Below are positions 33,036 through 42,720 of a DNA stretch of 64,000 nucleotides, in pieces; position 1 is the first letter of the stretch, and every line of letters begins with the position of its first letter. The stretch comes from Morchella semilibera (Eukaryota > Ascomycota > Pezizomycetes > Pezizales > Morchellaceae), in contig CM018604.1 of the NCBI GenBank assembly GCA_009192285.1, positions 4,621,746 to 4,685,745 of the forward strand, in the 5' to 3' direction. The notes beneath the pieces are model-generated. The model did not search any database. It was not told the DNA's origin and saw nothing but the letters and a program-made list of their open reading frames with translations. The translations under genes and the position numbers were made by a program.

Positions 33036-35962
33036 TTTCTTTTTTTCTTTCCCCCCCCCCCCTTTCATTTTTTTCGTTTTTTTCTTTTGGGTTGGATATT
33101 CGTGTGGGTAGCTAGATATTTCTTTCTTCTTTGGGTGATGGCGCAATGTTTTCTTCGTTCACAAGGGGTGCCTGTGGTTCGTTTTATTGTCTATGAGGGA
33201 TTGCCTTTGTTTTTTCTTTTCTTTCTTCGTAAAAAAGTTTCCGGGGCTTGCATCATGTAAGATTTTTATTGACACTGGGGGTTGGTTGTGTGTATTTCTG
33301 CTTCTACCTGTACTCTTTTATTTATTCCTCTTTTATTTCTCTTCATAGCGTGTATTGTGGGAAACTATGCTGGAGTTGGAATAGGGCATCATCATATCAT
33401 CGAAGATGGAGTTTTAGTTTTTTTTTTGTATTCTTTCCTCCCACCTTTTTCTTTCTCTTCAAGCACAATACACCTAGGAGCGCGGTGGAGCTGCGGAATT
33501 CCTGCATTGTTTTTAAATTCCTCTTCTTACTCTTCTACCCTTCGTGCATTCTTGAGTTGTTCTTTTATACCCTTTTTTTGTATTATCGCCTTTTATTTTT
33601 CGTTTATCATTATACCATTGAGGTGAGGGCCTGTTGCGGAGGGGTGCGTTTTTTGTTTTTTTTTAGTTTTTAGTCTTTTGGAAATCACCTTTTTAATTTT
33701 TACCCTTCTTTCTTCCGTGTGACTTTTGTTTCTTACGGTGGGGGTCGGGATCGAGATCGGCGTGGTTTCGTTTTGTCCCCTCTTCGTTCTGGTTTTTGTT
33801 TGAAAGGCATCTATCTATATCTCTCTACTCACTCTTCTTTAAGATGTTGATGATAACGAGTATAATGATTATGATTTTTTTTCTTTTCTTTTTTGATAAT
33901 TGCTGTGAATTTCTTTTCGTGGTACTAATGTTAGAATATATATGTTATTTGTCTTCCAAATACCAGGATAGTGAACATAGTCGTGATACTACCACTACCT
34001 TGTGGCTCGGGGGTGAGTCCCATCTTGTTCCTGTCAATGTTATAACGGGCCGGCCGGGAGTACAACCCAAACCTAGGGGGAGGCGAAAACACAACCGAGT
34101 GATCATTCGTGAAGCTAGCCGTAGGATATATTTATTTATCTATCTACCAATACTTCGTAACCGTAGGGTTTACAGACATATAATACACACATTTCTCACC
34201 ACCGAGCCGCTAGATGTACTTGATATAGCACACAGCTCTTGAAACTGACGATACCACAACGCGCAGGGGGTGCTGGCACCAAAAACCCAAACCCACCCCT
34301 AACCCCACAACCCTGGCCACCAAAGAATTGCCCGTTCAGTCCACTGCAGTCGACTATGCCAACCCAGGTAGTCCAAAAGCTTGGACGGACTATGGTGGAC
34401 TGCAGTCGACTGCAGTGTTTCAGCCAAGACAGTCCGTCCATCAGCAGGACGGGACTACGGACTATGGACTGCATAAGTACTTATATATTTTGGGTATGGT
34501 ATGCCGAAAAAGGCACCATAAATGGATTGTATACAGCTTGTAATATATAAGACTTCGAATTAGCAAGTATGAGAGAGGCTAGATGGAGTGTTTGGTATGG
34601 GGGCTGAGGCATTGCAAAGTCTAGCAGGGAACTAGTATTGCCACCAGAATTGCTCCCGAAAGCCCGAAGAAGAAGAAGGGGAATGGGACCGAGTGTAGAT
34701 ACGTAGGCTGGTGCGACCTCAAGTATTTAGTACGGCTTCACGTACTAAAGTGTACCCGCAGGGCTGGTCGTATTCAGGTAGCCCAGCAGACGTCGAAGCT
34801 CTTATATATACATCATGATTGCTTTAACGACCACTGTCCAAGCCCGCTGCCAAAACCGGCCTATCGATAGACGGATCTAGTCACTGCCGGCCAGAATAGC
34901 TGTTGGAGGCCAATAACACCGAGTATACCCGTAGCCTTGGGGACATTGTAGCTGTCATACTAATAACTGACTGGTGTCTGCTAATACATGTATGCAGTAT
35001 ACATATGTATGTCCCCACAACAGCTTTCGCGAGGGGGACTCCCGTCATGATATATCACTCGGTGCACCTGGGCGGGGAGATGTGTCTGGATTCCCTCCCT
35101 ATCGATGTCTCTCTCTTATTGCCTAAGGTCATATCAGTAAGGACCGAGTGTAAACAAAAGCTTACCAGATATGACCGGTGGTTAGTCGTGTCCGGAACTA
35201 GGTTCAGTGTGCCGCTGCCGTGTGTAGAGGGAGGCTACGGGGGCTACTATAAATGCCCTAGCTACCCGTTCCGTTATAGCCAAGGTGTCGTCCGACCGAG
35301 TGATTTCCTATGATGCTATCATATTTTCACAGCTGACCTCAATGGCGGCTATGGGGGGTGTGATGGGGGAATGGCGCGATGCCCGTGAAGCGTATTTACT
35401 AGAGGGGTTAGGATACACCGCTTAACTAGGGACTACTCCGGTCCTAGGTGAAATATAGTGGGCTCTATAACAGGTGGGGGGGGGGTCACAGAGATGAGAT
35501 TATACCAAGCTAAGGCGAAGGATTGCTTCTCGTGAGGGTAACTAGATTAAAGTTTAAACTGTAACTCATAGTTGGGACTGGGTACACTAGCAATCACGCC
35601 AAGAACAAATTCTCTACTACACGCGAACAAGAAGGTGTATTGCTTTCCTCTACAGCACGACCTAACAACAGAACACCCAACACTAAAACAACCACCAGAA
35701 AACCCAAACAAAAGAAGACACAGATATTCCCCACCCCCCGCAGCCAGAAAATGGCTTTTCTGCAGCCACCTCCTCCCGGAGAACATGAAAACCCCCCTAC
35801 CCCACCAATCCAGGCAGGAGGGTTTGAGTGTTTGAGTGTCCGCATCTTGCCCCCATGATGGATCGAAGATATGGCACCAGCGCCTATGGTTAGTGTTATG
35901 TTATGTTAGCCAACTGAAGCTGGCTCAGAGTCTATTTAGGGATGCGAATACTTGCTCTACGC
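33036..35962. other. Intergenic; T-rich 3' flank then repeats
   Basis: 33.04-33.95 kb is T-rich with long TTTT/TTCTTT runs and is probably the 3' untranslated and terminator region of the preceding gene. 34.3-34.5 kb has repeated GGACTATGG and CTGCAGTCGACT blocks. 34.8-35.4 kb contains two copies of the dispersed CGAGTGAT motif (35051 inverted, 35296 direct) and one TACATGTA (34985). Open frames are short and unconvincing. Confidence 0.4.
34399..34416. repeat. 18-bp perfect palindrome
   Basis: ACTGCAGTCGACTGCAGT is its own reverse complement. A partial copy (CCACTGCAGTCGACTATG) lies about 60 bases upstream at 34340. Both sit among GGACTATGG repeats. This could be a protein-binding site or just part of a small repeat. 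Confidence 0.6.
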
Positions 35963-38810
35963 TCACCCAGTGTGTCTGGACCGGCTCACCTCCTCCGGCG
36001 CTAGTAGGTATTCTCCATCTGGAGCTTGCCCACAGAATAATCTCTGTATGACTAGTAAATACACCGTGGTGTTAGCCATCTGTATAATTGCTGGCTTCAA
36101 TAGTAAGGAGTTAGTACTTACACAAAGAACAGTCTCTCTTCTGGAGGGCACCGATTGGGAGCAATTATGCTATAAAAGGCCAGGGTCAGCTATGAGCAAT
36201 CATTATTTTAGATCAGAAGGGGACTTGCGAGCCACAGGCCACAGGCCACAGATAATCCGGATAATCACACATTTACTAAGACGACAATGTCAGTAAACTA
36301 AGCGGTACTATATCGTTAGAATACTTACCCGCCACAGGCCACAGATAATCCGGATAATCACACATCTTTTGAATTCACAATAATGTCAGCAGACTAAGCG
36401 GTACTATATCGTTTGAATACTTACAAGCCACAGCCACAGGCCACAGATAATCCGGATAATCACACATCTTTTGAATTCACAATAATGTCAGCAAACTAAG
36501 CGGTACTATATTGTTTGAATACTTACAAGCCACAGCCACAGGCCACAGAGATATCCGGATAATCACACATCTATTGAGTTCACGATAATGTCAGCAAACC
36601 AAGCGGTGCTATATCGTTAGAATACGTACAAGCCGCAGCCACAGGCCACAGAGATGTCTGGATAATCGCACATCTATTGAGTTCACGATAATATCAGTAA
36701 ACTGAGCGGTGCTATGTCGTTGGGATACTTACAAACCACCGACATATCGGGGTTAAGGTCCCACCAAAGATCTAATAGATTTAGTATAATATTAACAATC
36801 TAGTAGCACTTGTATGTCAGTAGGAGGCTTACGAGATTTTCGGCTTTCATCTAGTGGGTCCATGATAATGTCGGGAAGGCGGATGGCGATAATTTACGGT
36901 CGAAACCCTTGGGGCTATTAATTTTCATGAATTAGCAAAGTCCCAGAATCATTATTCCCAGCGAAGGACTTACTCACACACACACGGCCCAATCTTTTCG
37001 TCAACCTAGTCACCAATATCATATCAGTCATTTATTCAACAAACTAAAGGTGGTCATAATAATGATGTATACCAATGGCACTACACAGGTGGCAATAAAC
37101 CTACCTATCAGCAGAAACAAGGCAAACCAGAACGGCTCTATAGAGTCAATTGAATCCTAGACCACACTTCAAGCGCAGGGGTATGCGGATCCTGTGGGCG
37201 GTGTGGCTCAGTGGGAGCCGATTGAACTCTGGACCATAGTCATAGCTATATGGGCGGCGCAGGAAATCTAGTAGTAGTATGTGAGGGTGGAACCCCACAG
37301 GGACCAAAGACAGTTCTCTTGTAGTAGGCATGGCCAAACCACAGTAATATAGCTAGGTAGGGCCGATTGTAGCATTAGCTATTAGTATCTCCTTAGATCA
37401 GGGGATAGATGTGCTTGCAAGACGAGAGCGGGGAAACAATGACCAGCATTGTTTCCCCAAAGCTGCAGACAACAGTCAGAGTTGACTGAATATATCGTGC
37501 ATAGGAGGCACAGGGCCGAAAACAATCTTTTCAGTGGTGTCTTTGATGAGAACCAAAGACTGTGGCGGGTAAACCACGTAATTAGCCATTTTCACTCAAA
37601 AGAAATCTTGGATGTAGGTCAATAAAATTTCAGTAGTCTTACTTGGTAGTAATAATATCGATTACTTACCCGAAACTGGGGCTGGAACGAGGGAGCCAGC
37701 CACTTTTTATATTGAGAACACCTTATTAGCGGCCCATACCCAAAACTTAAAAGAAGATAGGGTGACTAAATACCTCGAAGGAGAATATTCCCCTGACCAC
37801 TCTGACCGGAGAATGCATTGTTTTACCCACCCCCCAGAATGTTGGGGCTGAAGGTACTAATTAAGTACTTTTCTATTAGCTATTTGTACTTAAATGCAAA
37901 TTTGTCTAGAATTACTTACTAGGCGAGAGGTGAATCTGGCTGTAACAGGATTAAACATCATCCGTCAGCTAGTAACCCCGAATAGATAAATAAATAGCAA
38001 CAATTGTTCTAATATTCACCCGAGTCGGTTTACTGGCACCCTAATACTTGAGAAAAACATCACAGCATCAGTAACAAAACACCTAAATAAAAAAAATAAA
38101 AAAAAGACAACTTACCCAGATCAATTGCAATCCCCAGATATATTGCCATCTCTACACCACTACCACCACGCTATATTAGCAACCAGTCAATCTGGAGAGA
38201 AAGAGAGAAAAGCAACAACAAAGAGTATCAACTACTCACCCGACCCACCCCCAGACAATCATAATCGGGGATATCTTTCTCCCCCCAGATAGTCCGGGAA
38301 ACAAAACGTCCTACAACACCATACACATCAGTAACACAAACTCAACATCAATAAAGATATACACACCGCATTCCGCCCTAGGTGGTCTTGTATCTGGGTA
38401 ATTAATACTAGTAGAGCTGCAACACCAAGTCAATAAGTCAGCAATCTCGAGGCAGGAAAAGATGATAGAAGTACTCACCAAACGGAGGCACCCCAGAACC
38501 TACTCCTTGTCATTCGACGGACGGACCCTATATGTAGGTTGAGGGGAAACGAGCACCGTACATCATCCTCGGTCTTCGGCAATGGGGAGTAAAGAACAGA
38601 AAAATATAGAAAGAATAAAGAAAAGAAACACCCCAGATTTCACTAGCATATCCTCTCCCCTAGATCCACTCCCAAGGTCAGGCAGATGCTCTAGAACGAG
38701 AAGGGGAGGGGGAGAGGATAAATAAAAGAAGCAAAGGAGACAAACAAACAATAAAGGATAGGGAAATGCTCACCCCTACTCTTGTCCTCATCTTCATCCC
38801 TATTCCCCAT
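35963..38810 (-). CDS. Gene built from a chain of tiny exons (micro-exon gene), product unknown
   Basis: On the minus strand, canonical donor, branch-point and acceptor signals alternate over ~2.8 kb with exons of only 12-71 nt. Clear exons are 38810-38774 (starts with ATG), 38690-38632, 38527-38479, 38416-38367, 38310-38240, 38151-38116, 38040-38020, 37939-37920, 37847-37827, 37681-37670, 37005-36974, 36914-36898 and 36850-36833. Five amplified copies follow (36771-36329). Donors are mostly GTAAGT or GTGAGT, branch points GCTGAC, GCTAAT or TACTGAT. Several exons encode related peptides with a Pro-Asp core: EHLPDLGSG, NYPDTRPP, KDIPDYDCLGVG, DLNPDMSVV and DYPDISVA. Exons between 37.67 and 37.01 kb, and the true start and end, are not resolved; candidate frames MANYVVYPPQ (37589) and MANTTVYLLV (36080) may belong. 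There are no known domains. An alternative is a non-coding spliced transcript. Confidence 0.45.
36276..36771 (-). repeat. Tandem array of exon-intron units, ~102 nt period
   Basis: Five successive units on the minus strand. Each has a 37-44-nt exon (36771-36733, 36673-36630, 36570-36527, 36467-36425, 36365-36329) followed by an intron. Four introns (36732-36674, 36629-36571, 36526-36468, 36424-36366) are exactly 59 nt and nearly identical. They start GTAAGTAT or GTACGTAT, carry TACTGAT or GCTGAC about 20 nt before the acceptor, and end ATAG or AAAG. The fifth intron (36328-36276) is 53 nt. Exons begin ATGTGTGATTATCCGGAT and end GTGGCTT. A sixth, partial exon copy follows at 36275. Splice signals are conserved in every copy. 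Confidence 0.85.
37430..37458. repeat. Perfect 12-bp-arm hairpin
   Basis: GGGGAAACAATG (37430-37441) and CATTGTTTCCCC (37447-37458) are exact reverse complements separated by ACCAG. It lies in the poorly resolved middle of the micro-exon gene, about 20 bases from a CTGCAG acceptor-like site, and could affect splicing of that transcript. Confidence 0.75.
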
Positions 38811-39825
38811 TTCGAGCGGAGGAGCAGAGGGTAGGAAAAAAAGCAAAGAAGACCCAAATAACAATTAACAGGGGAAAGAAACTCTGTTCCCCTTTCTAGC
38901 AGCTGCAGTAGAGGAGAGAGATGAATCTAGATACATCCATCGCATCGTTAGCACAACTCTCTCACCACTATTAAGGGGAATGTGGATGTCGTATCTTACC
39001 TCTTCTGCCCCTACTTCTCGACAAAAATACAGAATAAAAGTACAATAAAAGTACAGAATAAAAGCAGGCAAGGGGGAAGGAGGAGGAGGAGGAGGAGGAG
39101 GAGGAGGACGATAATAAGTAAACCCCCAGCAGCAGCAGCAGCAATGGGCCAATTTTCAAAGTCAGGCACAAGTAGAAGGACGAAGTTGATGAAGAGAAGA
39201 GAAGGAAGCAGCTAATAAAGCAGCTCCTAAACCCCGCACTTGCGTGCTAGAGATTTCGAGGATGCGAAGTATATATTATTACAGTCTATCTGTTAAGATT
39301 ATTGGTTATTCGGCGACTACTGCTACTGCTAGTACTCGTAATACATGTAGCACTAGCTAGAGTTTACTGGATACATGTATGGACGCTGGTCTTGGCTATT
39401 CAGCGATTGGCGCCTGGGGTGTTAAGAGTGTTCACTAGTGGGTGGTAGTGGGTGGGATTACTGTATTGGGCCATTCCACATAGCCCCGTCGTAGTTGAAC
39501 GCTCCTTATTTGCTGCGTGCACCCCCCGAATCTTGTACTACATATGAAGGATCGGTGCAAAGTTTAAATGTCTACTCGAGTACGGGTCTATCCTGTGCAA
39601 TGCGCATCATTGTGCATCATGCATATCACCACTGAACCATACATCACTATTAGAGCCCCCTTCAGCAGGACCTACAATTCCCCTTTTGGAACATCTACTA
39701 ATCCAATCTACTAATCAGGCCAAATCGGGTACATTATTACTAACGCCATCCTAATACGCCCGCAAAGCCAGCAACACAACAAAAAAAAAACAAAAGACAA
39801 AAAAAAACAAGACAAAAACTCCCCT
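38811..39825. other. Flank of the micro-exon gene, with microsatellites
   Basis: Splice-like signals continue on the minus strand (GGTAAG near 39000; GTGAGAG, GCTAAC and CTGCAG around 38965-38900), so the micro-exon gene may begin further upstream, up to about 39200. A (GAG/GGA)n run at 39079-39110 and a (CAG)n run at 39128-39143 make low-complexity frames. Two TACATGTA octamers (39342, 39372) lie in the AT-rich part. No other gene is seen. Confidence 0.4.
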
Positions 39826-40602
39826 CTAGACCAGCACGCCCAAATACTCTGCCCTCCCCCACTTCTCCCTCAACCCCGGCCACTGCACCACAAACCTGTC
39901 CACAAGCGGATACAGCAACCTCCCGGACAGGGACAGCGTTTTCACCCTCGCAAACGACTCCACATACACCGTCCTCGTGCTACCCCCAAAAAACCTAAAC
40001 AGCAAGCACACCGCCACCATCATCACCGCCGACCCGGGCCCATTACACACCACGACATCGGGCAACCCGGGGCCCGTGAACGCCTTCACACACCCCCACA
40101 GGCACGCAAGACAGCTGAACGGCGTTGTCAGCCAGCTCTGTCCCACCCGTCGTGCACGCGGAATCTCGCACAGCGTGTAGGTGGATTTTTTCTTCTCATT
40201 GATGCCACTGGTAGTTGTGGCGGCGGCGGCGGCGGCGAGGGTATGCTCAAAGGCGGCGGCTTTGGATACAGAGAAAGTGTCGCCGGAGGAGAATACGTAG
40301 GTACGAGTGTAGCGGTCTGGGGGGAGAGCGCTGAGAAGAGACAGCATTTCGGCAGTGTGGCCACCGGAGCCGAGGAGAAAGAGGACATGCGGGAGGTGTT
40401 TGGGAGAGTGATGGGTGGGTGGGGGGCGGGGTGTAAAGTAGGGTATAATGGCGCGAAGACGGAGCTATGGGTTTTATTATTATTATTATTAGCCAGGTAG
40501 TTTAAATAAATACAGAGAGGAATTCTAGAGTAGAGGGGGAATTACAATTGAGAGAGTGGATATCGCAAAGAGAATGACGAGTGACATTATTAGCAAAACC
40601 AT
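39826..40602 (-). CDS. ALG14: UDP-GlcNAc transferase membrane subunit Alg14
   Basis: Two exons (40602-40546, 40464-39826) encode 231 residues, the usual size. Alg14 anchors the catalytic Alg13 to the cytosolic face of the ER. Together they add the second GlcNAc to GlcNAc-PP-dolichol in N-glycan precursor synthesis. Exon 1 supplies the N-terminal membrane anchor (VLLIMSLVILFAISTLSI). The 81-nt intron (GTAATT, GGCTAAT, CCATAG) joins in phase 0 to LRLRAIIPYF. Family landmarks follow: HVLFLLGSGGHTAEMLSLL, RTYVFSSGDTFSVSKA, PRARRVGQSW, VVVCNGPGSAVMM, RTVYVESFARVKTLSLSGRL and FVVQWPGLREKW. A poly-Ala/Thr insert (about residues 105-120) is a local expansion. It is divergent from the bL27m gene, 220 bp away. 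Confidence 0.95.
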
Positions 40603-40822
40603 GATTTCTGAAGCACCGAGTGACAGGTTGATGATGCAGCCAGATTGCAGCTTGGGAGTGTGTCGTGAAGCTTCAGAGAGCTCATTGGGAGAGGGTAACA
40701 ACAATTAGCCATTACCCTCTCCTGCCAAGCACCCGCCAGAAAGAATTCCAGGTCCTGGGCCCCTCCACCGCAACCCACCGACCCGACCGCCCGCCCGCAC
40801 CTCCCCACACACCACCCCGAAT
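40603..40822. promoter_or_regulatory. Shared divergent promoter region of ALG14 and bL27m
   Basis: The two start codons face away from each other across 220 bp, so the regulatory DNA must be shared or tightly packed. Notable content is CAGCCAGATTGCAGC-type sequence near ALG14, AACAATTAGCCATTACC in the middle and a C-rich leader (ACCCGACCGCCCGCCCGCAC) before the mitochondrial gene. No TATA box is evident. Specific binding sites cannot be assigned by eye. Confidence 0.4.
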
Positions 40823-41533
40823 ATGCTACTCCCGAGACTAATACCCAGCCTTCGGGCCACCTGCAGCTCCGTTCTCCGCGCACAGCCGCTGCTCAAGCCC
40901 GCCGTCACCACCGCCGTCCGTTACGCAACGCACAAAGCCTCCAAGGCCTCCAACGGCGCCAAAGACGGCCCCGGAAAGCGTCTCGGTGCCAAAAAGACCA
41001 CCGGTACACTCCTCCACCTCCTCCCATCCTCCTTCTACTAAAAAATACACCAATTGACACACTCCACAGGCGAGAAGGTCGTCACCGGAATGATCATCTA
41101 CCGCCAACGCGGGACGATCTGGCACGCCGGCGAGAACGCCGGCTTAGGCCGCGACCACACAATCTACGCGCTGCAACCCGGCTACGTGCGCTACTACAAG
41201 GACCCTGCTAAGCACCCGCGCCGGCAGTACATTGGCGTTGCCGTGACCCCGACGCAAACACTGCCGAAGCCGCAGAACGCCGCGAGGGTGCGCAGGCTGG
41301 GCATGGTGGCGGTGCCGCTGCACGAGACGGTCAAGAAGAGCGACCTGGTGCCGCAGGGAACACCAATGACCAGGGAGGAGAACTGGAAGGTCTCGCAGGG
41401 ATCGTATATCCCCAGAGCGGCAAACTGGCGTATCGGAAAGGTTATGCCCAAGCTGGTGAGGAAGAAGGTCAGGGCCGATACGAGGAGGAAGGCCGTGAGG
41501 AAGAAGGAGATTGCGATCAAGAAGAGGAAGTAG
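40823..41533 (+). CDS. MRP7: Mitochondrial large-subunit ribosomal protein bL27m
   Basis: Two exons (40823-41003, 41070-41533) encode 214 residues. bL27m sits near the peptidyl-transferase centre of the mitochondrial large ribosomal subunit. The N-terminus is Arg/Leu/Ala-rich without acids ([20 protein letters not shown]), a matrix-targeting presequence. The L27 core follows, split by a 66-nt intron between KKTT and [53 protein letters not shown] and GYVRYYKD. The C-terminal extension (RREENW-like middle, basic [19 protein letters not shown] end) is typical of fungal forms such as yeast Mrp7. The start is the first ATG after the shared promoter. Confidence 0.93.
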
Positions 41534-42720
41534 AGGGTGTGTGGAGGAGGAGGAGGAGGAGGAGCATAGCCCTCTTTATGTATAAAAATAAAGAATTGAG
41601 AGGGTTTGTAGTATATTAGATGTAGGTCGTTCTTTTTTTTCTTTTCTCTGTTTTTTTTTTCTTTTTTTTGCCTCCCGAGAAATTTCGTATAAACCATTGT
41701 GTAAGTTATCATCCTGCTAGGTCTGGGCTGGTTTCCATCATTGGCACGCCCAAACACCCCCCGAGTGATATTCTATGAGTGGCGTGTGACCACATTTGTG
41801 CGTGGATCAACTATGAGAAAAGAGGCCAAGCTTATACAACGACCCTTTTTTTTTTGAGACTGTGCCATCTTGTATTGTAACCAACCGCGCCTCATAGCAC
41901 TAAAGGGCCACTATGCCATCCGAGTAATTTGACAGTACACATCCTGTGGTTCGGCAGCAGGTAAAGGATCCAGCCCAGCCCATGCACGGCAACCCCAGCA
42001 GAGAGCCATTCTATCTACTCTCACTAGCCTATGGCTGTCCCACTACTACTACCAGCACCCACCAGCTGCTGTCCAGGGGGGCTGTATCCTTCCAGCCAGA
42101 GGTCGAATGAGAAGTCCCCATGAGTTGCGCTAGTGTCCCTTTATCGGTGGATGAGATGGGATATATAGCTAGTACGGCTAGCTCCTGCCAGTATTTTTAA
42201 AACCAGGCGTGCTGATCAAAAGATGGTCTGCAAGTCTAGCGGTCAAACTTGATTCAATATGTAGATATGTACCAAGCATCATATATGCGGACAAGAATGT
42301 AGTGTTGTTGTGCACGTGGGACAGAGAGTCTTCTGTGACCACTCGATTTCCCCCCAGCAACGACAGATGAATCATGAAAGATCAATCGATCAGCATGTAT
42401 ACATCATTATACATGAAATACTCGGGCATCACTCGCACTATTAATTACATAATTAATAATAACCACACACACACACACCCACTTCGGGCTAGCGCCACTG
42501 AGGCTCTTCTCGTGAAATCCTGCGGGTGCAGGAAGCTAAAGACTAAAGCAGCTTAGGGTTACATTACATACCCAATCTTTTTTTTTTCCGCGACAAGACA
42601 AAAATTACAGACAACAGCAGCAGCCACACACAGAACGATAAACCAACGTCCCTCTCTACTCTACTCCCAATACAATACAATACATACATACATACACAAC
42701 AACACTAATTCCCCTGGACA
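41534..42720. other. Intergenic region, no gene seen
   Basis: Starts with (GGA)n and T-rich runs (3' region of bL27m). Two copies of the dispersed motif (CGAGTGAT at 41763, ATCACTCG at 42429) face each other 670 bp apart, like short terminal inverted repeats, but nothing coding lies between them. The last ~120 bases before 42721 hold (ATACA)n-type repeats and are the likely RPAC1 promoter and leader. Confidence 0.4.

Noticed and set aside
33248-34242. Plus-strand frames rich in Phe, Ser and Tyr downstream of the Sel1-like gene
   Set aside because: Products of a T-rich 3' region; no ATG context, motif or splice partner.
36230-36735. The ~100-nt tandem repeats as a CRISPR array
   Set aside because: The whole unit is repeated, including what would be spacers. 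Donor, branch-point and acceptor signals recur in each unit, and the context is a eukaryotic nuclear genome.
37188-37270. tRNA-like A box (GTGGCTCAGTGGGAGC) on the plus strand
   Set aside because: No matching B box at the right distance and no cloverleaf stems; the GGTGGAACCCC downstream is too far and too diverged.
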